Shown: positions 21,073-31,399, numbered from the stretch's first letter. The stretch: 64,000 nt of DNA from Kazachstania africana CBS 2517 (GCF_000304475.1 NC_018940.1:310001-374000); one strand, 5' to 3'. Numbers and translations: made by a program. Notes: generated by a model from the letters alone, not told the origin.

Positions 21073-23070
21073 ATGATACTGGTACATATTTTGGCGGTTT
21101 TCTTAGTGTCTTTGCCGCTGCTATCTGCTAGTAGTAGTCAAAAGTCTATTTGTAATCCGGATTATTTAAATGACTTGACAAAGAGCTTCAAATTAGACAG
21201 TGCAGAGATTAATAAATATCAGAATCTCATAACTAAAGTTGAGAACAATTGTGACACGGCCAAAGAACCTATGTTATTGAGATTTCTCAACCAGTTATAC
21301 TATAAAATTGGATTAATTCAATTGTCGAATGGGCAAGATTTGAAGGCTATTGACATATTCCAAAAAATTCAAAACTATGAGAATGGTAGTGATAACGATG
21401 ACTATTATTATTTACTCTCCAAAAGCAGATTGAAAAATCTTTTCTTAGAATATGGTATGTGGGATAAGTTGAGAAATGAACTTTCTGATTCCGATGAGGA
21501 TTTTACAGAACCTATAGAACTATTCAACCAATTAAATTCTGCACTCGTAAAGAAGTTGCAATCTTCTTTTGAAAATCCAGACTATTATAATTCTTTGATA
21601 CAGGACGAATTAATTCCAATGTTAAACATTTCCCCTTATAATTTGGACGTTCTATCAATTTACATTGATGTTCTATTCAAGCTGTTGGGCTCGAAAGATA
21701 GTGAAAATGACCTTTTCGGTATAGCAATTAGAATTATTAAATCTTATGATTTGATTTTGCAAAAACATAAGACGAGTATTTCAATAAATCAAAGACTGGA
21801 AATTTACTATTCAAATTCGGTGTTACAAATGTTTTTATTGAATATTGATCCAATGCACAACTTGAAAAAATGTCTAGCCATAGATATGGATTATACAAAA
21901 TGTAAAAGATTATCAGTTTTCTTATCAAAATTGAATAAAATAAATCCATCATATGCAAACTTCTTAGATCCAAATAAATTTAATTTGGAGTTTGACAACA
22001 ATCTGGACTGGAATAGAGCTATTGAATTTTATTTGGTTGAAAAGAAGCCATTTTACAAATTATTCATGCCGGTCGATAGCGCATTCAAATTTGAAAATAA
22101 TTATAACTTCGTTATTACAAAATCAACCGAATTAATTAATGACGTGATTTTCAATATGAGGCCTTTGATAAGTCATAACCTACCTAGAGCGGAATCACAG
22201 GAAGTCGCTTTTGAAAATAATGAATTCGGTAAGTTTATCGATTTAGTCTTGTGTCAAGCAAGTCAAGTTTTGGAAAACAATAAATTGAAATCATTGGCTA
22301 AATCGTATTGTAAAAAATGCTTGAGGGAAACTTTGGATAAGGATCAGTACGCCGCAGTGAGTAAGGCCATAAATGGTCAAGAAACATTTTCAATTGAGCT
22401 ATTGAATGATTTATGGAATTCTTACCCACCTTTGATACCATATTTAATCACTTTGAGCTTATCAAGAAAATCAAATAGTAATATTCATGTCAAAACTGAA
22501 AATCAACATATTTTTTTCAAATTTATCAAAGAAAACAATTTATTCCATTCGACCAATCCTTCTATCAAAGCACAAGTCCGAGAAGTTGAAAAGAGACTGC
22601 AAGAAGAAGATAAGCTAAGGCGAGAGCAACAGCAGCACAATCAGCATCAGCAACAACAACGACAACAAAGATGGAGATATCAGCAACAAAATTCTCGACA
22701 GCAGCAACAACAAGCGCCTCCATCAAATTCGAACATGTTCAATAAAGATTACTACAAAATTCTAGGTATTTCAAAGGAAGCAACTTCAAAAGACATTAGA
22801 AAGGCATACTTGCAATTAACGAAAAGATATCATCCAGATAAGCAAGGTCATTTATCAGAATCTGAACAAAAAAAAAATCATGAAAAGATGTCAGAAATCA
22901 ATGAAGCCTACGAAACATTGAGTGACGAGGCAAAGAAAAGTGAATATGATTCTGTCAGATCAGGGAAAAGTAATCAGAACATGTTCCGCGGTGCTAATCC
23001 AGTTAGGAACAATTTCATGTTCAACCAGAGAAACCCGTTCCCACCGAACTTCAAGGTTAGATTTCCTTAG
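21073..23070 (+). CDS. JEM1: ER-lumenal J-domain co-chaperone Jem1
   Basis: 665 residues (S. cerevisiae 645). An N-terminal hydrophobic signal (MILVHILAVFLVSLPLLSAS) targets the ER. A long TPR-like helical body follows, then a Gln-rich tract at about 518-548, and a J domain at about 557-625 with the essential HPD at 587-589 (KRYHPDKQG). Jem1 stimulates the Hsp70 Kar2/BiP and is needed for nuclear fusion during mating and for ER-associated degradation. The Gln tract is encoded mainly by CAG/CAA triplets and could vary in length. Neighbours SMC3 and PSF2 match YJL073W context. No C-terminal HDEL is present. Confidence 0.94.
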   Translation: MILVHILAVFLVSLPLLSASSSQKSICNPDYLNDLTKSFKLDSAEINKYQNLITKVENNCDTAKEPMLLRFLNQLYYKIGLIQLSNGQDLKAIDIFQKIQNYENGSDNDDYYYLLSKSRLKNLFLEYGMWDKLRNELSDSDEDFTEPIELFNQLNSALVKKLQSSFENPDYYNSLIQDELIPMLNISPYNLDVLSIYIDVLFKLLGSKDSENDLFGIAIRIIKSYDLILQKHKTSISINQRLEIYYSNSVLQMFLLNIDPMHNLKKCLAIDMDYTKCKRLSVFLSKLNKINPSYANFLDPNKFNLEFDNNLDWNRAIEFYLVEKKPFYKLFMPVDSAFKFENNYNFVITKSTELINDVIFNMRPLISHNLPRAESQEVAFENNEFGKFIDLVLCQASQVLENNKLKSLAKSYCKKCLRETLDKDQYAAVSKAINGQETFSIELLNDLWNSYPPLIPYLITLSLSRKSNSNIHVKTENQHIFFKFIKENNLFHSTNPSIKAQVREVEKRLQEEDKLRREQQQHNQHQQQQRQQRWRYQQQNSRQQQQQAPPSNSNMFNKDYYKILGISKEATSKDIRKAYLQLTKRYHPDKQGHLSESEQKKNHEKMSEINEAYETLSDEAKKSEYDSVRSGKSNQNMFRGANPVRNNFMFNQRNPFPPNFKVRFP

Positions 23071-23138
23071 TCTTTTACCTTTTCTCTTCAATTTGATCTA
23101 TAATATATATATATATATAGATAACTGATAGATAATAA

Positions 23139-23852
23139 CTATGTTACCATACGACTACCGTCATAGTTTGCACTTCCAAAGCTAGCATCTTCATCGATAT
23201 TTAAATTCTCGCCCTCGTTAGTTTCGGTATGGTCCAGGGATGCACTATGAACTTCCCTTAATTTATTCATTGTGCCAACAATAAACGGTCTTAATTCATT
23301 AATTTCAGTTAAGGAGAGATTGTCTAATTGTAAATGAGATTCGTTCAAATAACTCAAACCTTTCAGAACCTTGACTTGTCTCAGTTCTCTGAGGTCTTGA
23401 ATTCTTTGTCGTAATTCGTTAACCGGGTCATTAAAATCATCATACGCTTTCTCAAACAGAATCTTCGATAATACTAGCCAGTTCCAAGGTAGTGAGCTAA
23501 ACCTATCGCTATATTTTGTTTCATACTTCACATATCTATCCAGAGAATTTACTGTCAGCCACTCGGGTATAATAATATTACATTTGTTCTGCTGTTTCAA
23601 TAATAGCGCCAACCATAACGAAACTTCCATGGATTTCATAGCAATCATTTCATTTAATGGAAATTTATTCATTGTAATGAGAGTATGTCGCGTAGAACTG
23701 TCGTTGTTTGTGTGACTCTTAGTATTATTACTAGTAGTTCTTGCCATAGTTTTTGTTGTGATACGTGGAAATATCTTAATCGGCTCATTCTCGACTAAAA
23801 ATCGTACTTCTTCGGAGGAAAAAGTCTCCTGTAAGTGTGCTGGTAATGCCAT
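23139..23852 (-). CDS. PSF2: GINS complex subunit Psf2
   Basis: 237 residues (S. cerevisiae 213). The N-terminus MALPAHLQETFSSEEVRFLVENEPIKIFPRI is typical of Psf2, and the helical core ending in RDLRELRQVKVLKGL is the conserved GINS segment. A Ser/Thr/Asn-rich insert at about 36-56 explains the extra length. Psf2 is part of the Sld5-Psf1-Psf2-Psf3 tetramer, which joins Cdc45 and Mcm2-7 in the replicative CMG helicase. It converges on JEM1 (68 bp between stops, partly TA repeat) and is divergent from ARG2, as in YJL072C. The start is an ATG at 23852. Confidence 0.94.
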   Translation of the reverse strand: MALPAHLQETFSSEEVRFLVENEPIKIFPRITTKTMARTTSNNTKSHTNNDSSTRHTLITMNKFPLNEMIAMKSMEVSLWLALLLKQQNKCNIIIPEWLTVNSLDRYVKYETKYSDRFSSLPWNWLVLSKILFEKAYDDFNDPVNELRQRIQDLRELRQVKVLKGLSYLNESHLQLDNLSLTEINELRPFIVGTMNKLREVHSASLDHTETNEGENLNIDEDASFGSANYDGSRMVT

Positions 23853-24087
23853 TAATGTCTATAATGTTGATATAAGCTGCTAAAGCTCTCTTCCGTTGCT
23901 CGAGTTTCCTCTAATCCGTGTTCATCACCTATAAACTTCTCGAGAATTTCGTATTTTATTTTTCACGTCTTTTTTTTTAATATGGTAAAGCTTAATTTTG
24001 GAAAATATGAGTAATTGAAATTATATAATCATATAAACTGAGAATAAAAGTCTTGAAATAGCAGTTTCTTGTTATAGCTCTAAAACG

Positions 24088-24237
24088 ATGTACTTTGGTG
24101 ATGTTCAAACATATGTTACCCAATTCAGCTGCCCAAAGACAAAAGAATGCGTCCTCAAAGAACTTAATTCTCTCAATTTTGAATTCCACTGCGACCAAAC
24201 GAGAAGCAAAGGAATATTTGGCGAGATATGCGGATGA
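24088..24237 (+). other. Upstream ORF overlapping the ARG2 start
   Basis: An ATG at 24088 lies 13 bp before the ARG2 ATG in another frame and opens 49 codons to a TGA at 24235-24237, overlapping about 137 bp of ARG2. Its context has A at -3, while the ARG2 ATG has G at -3. If it is on the mRNA it would capture scanning ribosomes and lower ARG2 translation. The mRNA 5' end is unknown, so this is a candidate only. Confidence 0.45.
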
Positions 24238-25816
24238 TGCAGGGACTACGCATCATTGTCTTATCCTTATTCGTTCTTTGCATACGTTCCCAGCGGATAC
24301 TTTAAGCCATCTAGCAGACACGCTTCGAAGACTGAGAATTTTAGGTTTAAGACCAGTTTTTATTTTACCTCCCACTGACGATAGAGCTATAATGAATGAG
24401 CAGTTCGATTTATTAGATTCTTTACTTAATAATGCGCATTTACAACCCATTATTCTCCGAGATGGTCTAACCAAAACCTTTAATGGTACTTCTGCTTCCG
24501 TTTTATCTACAAACTCGGAACTGTTCAATAATGACGGTAATAAAGCATACATCCCAGTTATCGGACCCTACATATATGATGAAAAGGCATCCACTGAGTA
24601 TATGGCCACCAGTCTAGTTGATTTCATGCATGATTTATGTAAAAATGTTGAACTGAACATTATCAAATTTTACATTCTAAATAACAACGGCGGCATACCT
24701 TCTACTGAAAGGAACAATAGATCACACGTGTTTATTAACTTATCACAAGAGTTTGATTTTTTATCAAAGAACCTTCGACAGCAAATAGAAAATGTGGAAC
24801 ATGTCAGTAATTTAATCCGCTCTGAGGGAAAACGTGAATCGAACTCACAATTTGATTATCTGTATCTTGAGGATCTGAGGCTGAAATTACATGAACACTC
24901 TGAAGATTTGAAGCTGATGGACGTCGTCTTATCTGGACTGGATACCTCAACAACGGGCCTTATAACTACGGTTAAAGCCGCTTCTTTACCTTCGGATAAA
25001 AACAATCCACTACTCTACAATTTACTAACTGATAGATCTCTTGTTTCTTCTTCTTTACCACTTTTTAAAAGAATCACAAATGGTGAAGGATATCTGAAGC
25101 AGGAGGGGCCTAAAGAAGACGGAACTGAGAGTTCACACACCATTGATCCAAGTGATCAAGAAAATAAGGACAATGCCACTTTAGTGACTACAGTACTTAA
25201 AAAAGGTATAGATATAAATATATTCGCTGAAAGTAAGTTAACCACTCATAATTCAATAGGACTGCCGGCACTATTTCAAAATAAATCAGATACAGGCAAA
25301 TATCTCGATGAAAAGGATAAATTGAACTTGCTCAAAATGACAGATATTTTAGAGAAAGGTTTTCTTAGGAAATTAAATTTAGAACATTACCTCAATAGAA
25401 TCAACGGTAAGATTGCCTCAATCATCATAATTGGCGATTATGAAGGTATTGCCATTCTTACTTACGAAGGCCCCAGCAATGATCAGTTTGTATATTTGGA
25501 TAAGTTTGCAGTACTGCCACACCTAAAGGGATCCTTAGGAATTTCTGATATCATTTTCAACCTAATATTCAAAAGATTTCCAGATGAAGTGATATGGAGA
25601 AGTCGAAAAGATAATGTAGTCAATAAGTGGTATTTCCAGCGTAGTGTTGCAGTAATTGATCTATCGATCGACCTTAGTGATAATGCCAATTCTTACAATA
25701 AGTCCCAAGTTGACAGTCAATTTAATTTATTTTATTATGGTAACCGTTCGGATAGCTTGGAAAGGTTGAGAAAGTTTGCTAAGTATGTTAGAGATATAAA
25801 ACCAAGTTGGTTATGA
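24101..25816 (+). CDS. ARG2: Mitochondrial N-acetylglutamate synthase
   Basis: 571 residues from the ATG at 24101 (S. cerevisiae 574); in-frame codons upstream start only at a TTG. The enzyme catalyses acetyl-CoA plus glutamate to N-acetylglutamate, the first step of arginine/ornithine synthesis, in the mitochondrial matrix, in complex with Arg5,6 and feedback-inhibited by arginine. The N-terminal part is an inactive amino-acid-kinase-like domain; the C-terminal acetyltransferase domain is well conserved (KIASIIIIGDYEGIAILTYEG, FAVLPHLKGSLGISDIIF, WRSRKDNVVNKWYFQRS). The N-terminus is basic and serine-rich, fitting a mitochondrial presequence. It shares a short divergent promoter (248 bp) with PSF2, as in YJL071W. 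Confidence 0.95.
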   Translation: MFKHMLPNSAAQRQKNASSKNLILSILNSTATKREAKEYLARYADDAGTTHHCLILIRSLHTFPADTLSHLADTLRRLRILGLRPVFILPPTDDRAIMNEQFDLLDSLLNNAHLQPIILRDGLTKTFNGTSASVLSTNSELFNNDGNKAYIPVIGPYIYDEKASTEYMATSLVDFMHDLCKNVELNIIKFYILNNNGGIPSTERNNRSHVFINLSQEFDFLSKNLRQQIENVEHVSNLIRSEGKRESNSQFDYLYLEDLRLKLHEHSEDLKLMDVVLSGLDTSTTGLITTVKAASLPSDKNNPLLYNLLTDRSLVSSSLPLFKRITNGEGYLKQEGPKEDGTESSHTIDPSDQENKDNATLVTTVLKKGIDINIFAESKLTTHNSIGLPALFQNKSDTGKYLDEKDKLNLLKMTDILEKGFLRKLNLEHYLNRINGKIASIIIIGDYEGIAILTYEGPSNDQFVYLDKFAVLPHLKGSLGISDIIFNLIFKRFPDEVIWRSRKDNVVNKWYFQRSVAVIDLSIDLSDNANSYNKSQVDSQFNLFYYGNRSDSLERLRKFAKYVRDIKPSWL

Positions 25817-25857
25817 TTGGTACTGTATAATTTAATGTATACAAGGGTGCATTTTAT

Positions 25858-28392
25858 TTAATATGAAACATTTTCATTAATGAATTCCCATTCTTGATCC
25901 AAAGTTTCGTGTCTGTACTGTCTTCTGATCAAGGGAACATTGTGTTTTATCCTTGTATCCTCGTTGATATTATCATACCAGACATCGATAATACCAATAG
26001 GATCTAGTAGCATTTCACTACCCTCAAAGGCATTCACGCCTTCCCAATGTGCTTTGTACCAGCCATTATAGCCGCTGCAAAGAACAGAATTTCTTGAAAG
26101 TTCACACAAATCTGCTGCCGTCAAAAGATGAATACTGGCAGCCACACTATATTCCTCTATTAATGGTTCAAGTGTGTATGATGAATTGAAAAGGATGGAT
26201 TTTGATGACAAAGATACCTTGAACCCTGCCTTAAACAGCTTCAAGAACGGATTGCTCTCGTATGAGCCCGACTTCTCACCTACCATTAAATCTCTAACAG
26301 TCACCTCTTTTTGACCAGGTTTATCTGTATTGTAAAGAATGTTCTGAGAACTTGTAGCTTTCAATGAAGCGGATGATAAGGGAGATATTATAAGTGGTAT
26401 CTGAAAAAGATAGAAAATATACAGTATTGTTGGAGACGATTGCCAGATAGGTTCACTCTGCAACAACCCACCATTACATAATAGAAGATTGCAAATAAGC
26501 GCCTCTATTTTCTCTGTAAAATAAAGGGTGGAATCGTTAAATGCAGATGCAAATTGAGAAGTTCGATCGGATGTTGAAGGAGAGCACGTACTCCTTAGGA
26601 CGATTGAATTTTGAAGGTTATTGTGACGCTTTGCATTTAATATCGAAAGGTTCTTGAAGAGGTAGTACATATATTGTGAGATTGTTGGATTGTCGCTATT
26701 GTCCCATTTTATGGGTTCAAAATTGACGTCAGCGAAGTTTTTCCAAATATATGCATCAGTTTGACTTACAATCAGGTCCACAGCACAAACATTGGATAAG
26801 AAAAAGTGTAATTCGATATTTTGGTCGTTCTCTGCCCCAAGTAGAGGATTGAAAATCAAGTCAAAAAATTCCTGGAAGTTATCAACAACATTATTATTGA
26901 ATAATCTTGTGTAGCATCTTGAAATTTGAACATTCCAGCGAATGTTGTACGAGACTAACTTCCATTTCATCACCCACTTAGCAAATTTTACCCACCAGTT
27001 ATCTTCACAGTTTTCTGATTTGTAACGAAATTGGAAATCCACAGACACTTGAGCCAGTTGATATTTGGATTTTTCGAGGAAATGAATGACATATCTAATT
27101 AAAATTTCCGCTAGATATTCACCTTCTATGTAGTTGTCAAATTCAAGAAATGTCTTAGCCAAAAGGTAATATCTATAATGTTTTAAGTTATTTCTTAGTA
27201 TATTTTCCACATGGCTTAGCGGTAAGTCAAAAGGATGAATATTGACGAGATATACATCCCTATACCAGTCTAAAAAGTCATCATCGATTAACTTCAAGCC
27301 TATTGAAACAGGTTCATCCTGTTGACAACCTATTTTGAAAATGTCCTTTAATGATAGTTTTGCCCCTTTCGAATCACAGAAAATAGCTTTATTTGGTTCT
27401 GAATTCAATTTTTCCCATATGAATTCACTTAATTCACGTTGACTTATGCAACCACTCAGTAAAAGATCTCTGTCGACTTTTCTTACGTTATAAAAATCCC
27501 TGTATGGGACTTGCTTGTTTTCCAAAATTTCAGATTTTGATTTGAGATGTTGAAATAATTCAAACTTGTCTAATAAGTAATTCAGTCTTTTAGAGGATAT
27601 TTCGTTGAACCTCGGATTTTGAATCATATCCACAACATAGGTGAAATCTTGTTTAAAATCAATGAAAGAAGGGATTTCTCTCTTTTCAATAACGATAGTG
27701 GATTTCATGTCGGAATAGAATTTTTTACAGGCTTCTTGGTAATGGGCTATATCAAAAAATTCACCAGTATAATGGTATTTAAATTTCTTTGTTCCCAACA
27801 GATATTCTTCGTCCAATGAATGTGGGAAATAGTAACCGGTGTATTCTCTTGAATCTGCGTTGTCACTATCAATGCTATCATTTAATCTCTTATCATTTTC
27901 GAATTTCCAGAACTTTGGTAATGGCTTGGGATACATAAACCACTTTGCCTTATTATTTTTAACGTTGGATCTATTATCTTGGAATGAATTGAAGATATAT
28001 TTAGTGCGTAATTGCACCAATTTATTGAAAGGATTTTGATGATTCTCTTCTGGATTCAATGCACTGCAAGCTGTTGGAATTGGATTGTAGCATTGAGAAT
28101 GTGTGTAGTAATTCTGTTCATCTGCAGATAGCTGTTTTGACAGAGTTTCAGTTTCATCAGTTGAATCAAGGAACATTGGTGAACCTAGCATCATCTGCTT
28201 ATCAAAAACAGTTGATAGGGAAATCATATCTAAGTCATCAATAGACACTAATTTTTTAGAAGCTAGTTTCTCTTGTGCTTCCTTACTAATGATAGGGATA
28301 GCACTTTGCTTCTGTTCTGGCACAACCACAGATTTTTCATAATCATCAAATAATAATGACGGTCTTCTTTCTACCGGCTTGATTGAAGACAT
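25858..28392 (-). CDS. AMP-deaminase-like protein lacking metal ligands (YJL070C family)
   Basis: 844 residues, syntenic with YJL070C (888 residues), whose duplicate is YBR284W. Sequence similarity to AMP deaminase is clear around residues 297-330 (YRDFYNVRKVD...) and near the C-terminus (PLIEEYSVAA). Key catalytic residues are lost. AMP deaminases have a zinc-binding HxH directly after YNVRKVD-T; here residues 308-311 are RDLL, so both histidines are replaced. The STDDP motif with its catalytic and zinc aspartates is replaced by SSKSI at about 728. The protein should not deaminate AMP, and may be a regulatory or structural pseudoenzyme; its actual role is unknown. The frame is intact over its whole length, so the gene is under selection rather than decaying. 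Confidence 0.9.
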   Translation of the reverse strand: MSSIKPVERRPSLLFDDYEKSVVVPEQKQSAIPIISKEAQEKLASKKLVSIDDLDMISLSTVFDKQMMLGSPMFLDSTDETETLSKQLSADEQNYYTHSQCYNPIPTACSALNPEENHQNPFNKLVQLRTKYIFNSFQDNRSNVKNNKAKWFMYPKPLPKFWKFENDKRLNDSIDSDNADSREYTGYYFPHSLDEEYLLGTKKFKYHYTGEFFDIAHYQEACKKFYSDMKSTIVIEKREIPSFIDFKQDFTYVVDMIQNPRFNEISSKRLNYLLDKFELFQHLKSKSEILENKQVPYRDFYNVRKVDRDLLLSGCISQRELSEFIWEKLNSEPNKAIFCDSKGAKLSLKDIFKIGCQQDEPVSIGLKLIDDDFLDWYRDVYLVNIHPFDLPLSHVENILRNNLKHYRYYLLAKTFLEFDNYIEGEYLAEILIRYVIHFLEKSKYQLAQVSVDFQFRYKSENCEDNWWVKFAKWVMKWKLVSYNIRWNVQISRCYTRLFNNNVVDNFQEFFDLIFNPLLGAENDQNIELHFFLSNVCAVDLIVSQTDAYIWKNFADVNFEPIKWDNSDNPTISQYMYYLFKNLSILNAKRHNNLQNSIVLRSTCSPSTSDRTSQFASAFNDSTLYFTEKIEALICNLLLCNGGLLQSEPIWQSSPTILYIFYLFQIPLIISPLSSASLKATSSQNILYNTDKPGQKEVTVRDLMVGEKSGSYESNPFLKLFKAGFKVSLSSKSILFNSSYTLEPLIEEYSVAASIHLLTAADLCELSRNSVLCSGYNGWYKAHWEGVNAFEGSEMLLDPIGIIDVWYDNINEDTRIKHNVPLIRRQYRHETLDQEWEFINENVSY

Positions 28393-29313
28393 ATTGGGTA
28401 TCCAATTGTTGCAAATTAACTCGGTTGTTATTTAGAAAGTGTTATTAACGATGCTATATGTACCCAGGGATGTATCAGCATTCAAAGCCCTCCACATAAT
28501 ATAACTAACTTGATAGAAGAAGAAAATCCCTTTACTTTCCATCAACGTCTTCTAATTTAGGGTTTTCTCGAAAGCGCGATTGTGCGACAGACGTCAGAGT
28601 TTCCATTAATTTTTGAATAAATAGTCAACTAGATATAAAGATCATCGATTAGAGCTTCTGTTGAGTGTGGCGAGGTGTCACGATATTGCAATTGAGCAGT
28701 CAGTGACAGAAGTCTGATTTCTACAACACGAATACATTTGAGGATAGGAGCCTCAACGGGACAATTCAAACCACGATTGTTGAATTTCAAAAACATGAAT
28801 ATCAGACATTTTTACCAAAGAGACTTAATTATTCACTCGAGCTTTGCTTTATTGTATCAGAGACCATTTTCTGTTTATATCTCTCAAAAACAGATCCTCG
28901 ACGATTACAAATATGTTCCACGAAGGTAAAATTATAGGTGACAGCCATTCTACTTTCCCTCAAAGATCATTTAATCTTGTCACTATGTGACATCAATTTG
29001 GTGGAGCACTCTAACTGCTTATGGCATAGCTATCAAATTTTCGTAATATCAACTGCTTTTCACTTTACTACATTGTATTGCTATCTCAGTAGGTGTATTT
29101 GTATGTAACTAAAACTAAAAGAATATAATGATATTTTTCGTCCTAGAAAATAAAAAAATGCACGTGAACCTGCATAAAAGTGAACTAAGCATTAGTGAAC
29201 CCCAAATGTAGCAAAATATACGTAAATATATCACTGTGGGCTACTCTGGATGTGGTGGACAATCCATTTTTAAAAGTGTTTATGGGGGATTAAAAATTTT
29301 TAGTTTTTGAAAA
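28393..29313. other. Intergenic between the YJL070C homolog and tRNA-Cys
   Basis: About 920 bp. It holds the promoter of the AMP-deaminase-like gene and the 5' flank of tRNA-Cys. A 63-codon frame at 28738-28929 on the plus strand has no ATG at its 5' end and no recognisable content. No LTR was recognised, although yeast tRNA flanks often carry them. Confidence 0.55.
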
Positions 29314-29385
29314 GCTCGTATGGCGCAGTGGTAGCGCAGCAGATTGCAAATCTGTTGGTCCTTAGTTCGATCCTGAGTGCGAGCT
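29314..29385 (+). tRNA. tRNA-Cys (anticodon GCA)
   Basis: 72 nt with a complete cloverleaf. The acceptor stem GCTCGTA pairs with TGCGAGC, followed by discriminator T. The D arm is GCGC...GCGC, the anticodon arm GCAGA-TTGCAAA-TCTGT gives anticodon GCA, and the T arm is CTTAG-TTCGATC-CTGAG. The A and B boxes are intact, there is no intron, and an oligo-T terminator follows at once. The U73 discriminator is the known tRNA-Cys identity element. Confidence 0.97.
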
Positions 29386-29553
29386 TTTTATTTTTTTGCC
29401 AAAACTCTCCACTATGTGGTTTCAATATTTTATTGCAAATTGTGATTATCCATCGTCCCTTCTCACTAATACAGTTCATGAAACGCATGTAATTTATTTG
29501 AACGCCTATATGAAAAATGTGAAAAGTTTATATACATACCTCTAAGTTGTTAT

Positions 29554-31353
29554 CTAATAGTGGTTAAGCCTCCATAACCTGACTTTCCCTTGTTCATTAC
29601 CTACAGCGAGCATTTCTCCACTTGGTGAGAAAGAAACACTTGTGACTTTACCAAATGGAGTACCACTAGTTGGCCAATTTGAAAAAACAGTGCATGACGG
29701 TAGATGAATCAATCTTAAAGCGTCCTTGGCCGCTCTTGAAGCAACACATAAAATCTGGCCATCCGGCGAAAACTTCAATGATGATATGGTAGTGGTCAAT
29801 TGATCTAATACTGCAATCGGTTTATTGTTGCTCACAGATCCATTTCTTCTTTCGTAAACATTGACAAACCCACTTTCACTACCGATCGCTAGCCATCTAT
29901 TTGATTTTACCTTATTTTGAGAGGAATGCATTGGAAAGAAATGGTCTGTGTTGGTACCACCACCAACTTGACAGCTTGTGATACCAATACCACCTTCATC
30001 TTTCCACCTCTTCAATATTTTACCGTTATCCGTTAAATCGAATTCCCAAATCTCACCATACGTATTCGTAGCGATCAGAATAGTTTGGAATCTTCCATTT
30101 GACAATTGGTTATAATCTATGCAGAAATCCACTAGTTCTCCCTCTATCTTACAGCCCATCATCCAAACACTAGTAGTGGCGTGTAAAACATTGATCCAAC
30201 CGCTGTTACCTTGTAAAAGAATGATACCATGTGATTCGGAAGTAGTGAAGTTATGAAAATGTGCAAGTTTAAATTTTTCGAAAGATCTTTGAGTAGACTC
30301 ATGTCCGTACAATCTTGAAATTTTTTCAATTTTAGCAGTACCAGTAATATTGTCACCCATATTTGATGTTGCTAGATTCCACGAATGCATATAACGTCTT
30401 CTACCACCTGTGAAAATTTTTTGGTCTTGTAAGTTTGATGCTTTGTTTAATGGAGATACGTAAAATGTACATGTTTGAATTGGGGTACCTTTCAAGTGCA
30501 AGCTTGTAACAAGATGGTTATTTTTACCATCAATATGGTATATTCTCAACGTCTTGTCATAACCACCGGTCAATAATAATGGCTTATCTGGATGAAAGGA
30601 AAGTGATTGGATACCAGAATGTGATGGATGAGTAAAATTTGCATCTTTTAAACGAACGATATCTAAAATCTTTGGCGGAAGTAATTTTGAGCTTGAAACT
30701 TCTTTGTATGTATATGTGCTTGCTAGTATCTTTGATAAAGCACTAACGTCACCATTAATTACTTGTTCTTTATCATCCTCAATCTCACCTTCAGAAGAAG
30801 ACGATATTTCATCACTGGAAATATCGTCAACCCATTTTGGTCTGGGGTAAATTTTTTCAAATTGGGCTCTCAAACGACGTGCATAAGCTTTACCATTTAT
30901 CATTCTATCATTGTAACTCTCTCTGAGTTTTTTTGTTTTATTGCTTGCCATTACTGAAATACTCAACTTTTCGTCGTCTGAATCTTCCCATGCATCACTA
31001 TTTTCATCTTCATCAGAACTATCCACTGAGCTCTCATAACTATCCTCCTCATCGATGTCCATGAGATCTTCATTAGCGTCATCTTCTTTCGTACCGTCAT
31101 CTACGAAGAATAATTCGTCGTCATTAACAAGATTCACTTCATCTTCTTCGTTCTCGTCTAAATCACCATCTATGTCACCCTGAATCCCATCATCTGGATT
31201 CAGTTCATCAAACAGGAATTCAGTATCAAAATTCGATAAATTTGTATGGAAATCGGAAGTGTCACCAAATACAATCTTGGCTAGAGCTTGTTCTTCCTCA
31301 TCTGGAGGAGGGATTTCAAAATCTAGTTTGTGACCAGCTGCAACTTTCGACAT
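29554..31353 (-). CDS. UTP18: U3 snoRNP / SSU processome WD40 protein Utp18
   Basis: 599 residues (S. cerevisiae 594). The first ~150 residues are very acidic; the C-terminal part (about 240-599) is a WD40 propeller with repeats such as LSFHPDKPLLLTGGYDKTLRIYHI and VSFSPSGEMLAVGNEQGKVRLWRL. Utp18 acts in the nucleolus in 18S rRNA processing and recruits the exosome helicase Mtr4 for removal of the 5' ETS. The promoter has two PAC sites and an RRPE, the combination typical of ribosome-biogenesis genes. It lies beside tRNA-Cys and the SFGH gene, consistent with YJL069C. The start is an ATG at 31353. Confidence 0.96.
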   Translation of the reverse strand: MSKVAAGHKLDFEIPPPDEEEQALAKIVFGDTSDFHTNLSNFDTEFLFDELNPDDGIQGDIDGDLDENEEDEVNLVNDDELFFVDDGTKEDDANEDLMDIDEEDSYESSVDSSDEDENSDAWEDSDDEKLSISVMASNKTKKLRESYNDRMINGKAYARRLRAQFEKIYPRPKWVDDISSDEISSSSEGEIEDDKEQVINGDVSALSKILASTYTYKEVSSSKLLPPKILDIVRLKDANFTHPSHSGIQSLSFHPDKPLLLTGGYDKTLRIYHIDGKNNHLVTSLHLKGTPIQTCTFYVSPLNKASNLQDQKIFTGGRRRYMHSWNLATSNMGDNITGTAKIEKISRLYGHESTQRSFEKFKLAHFHNFTTSESHGIILLQGNSGWINVLHATTSVWMMGCKIEGELVDFCIDYNQLSNGRFQTILIATNTYGEIWEFDLTDNGKILKRWKDEGGIGITSCQVGGGTNTDHFFPMHSSQNKVKSNRWLAIGSESGFVNVYERRNGSVSNNKPIAVLDQLTTTISSLKFSPDGQILCVASRAAKDALRLIHLPSCTVFSNWPTSGTPFGKVTSVSFSPSGEMLAVGNEQGKVRLWRLNHY

Positions 31354-31399
31354 CGTCTTTTGGTGTCTATTCTCACTGAAGATCTTGACGTTATTCCTT

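Noticed and set aside
24095..24103. ARG2 start at TTG 24095, and similarly TTG/GTG starts for SCP160 (7121), PRY3 (12433), BNA3 (39514), LAG1 (60890), OSH7 (61893)
   Set aside because: Yeast nuclear genes start at ATG almost without exception; each has a suitable in-frame ATG shortly downstream that fits the family N-terminus.
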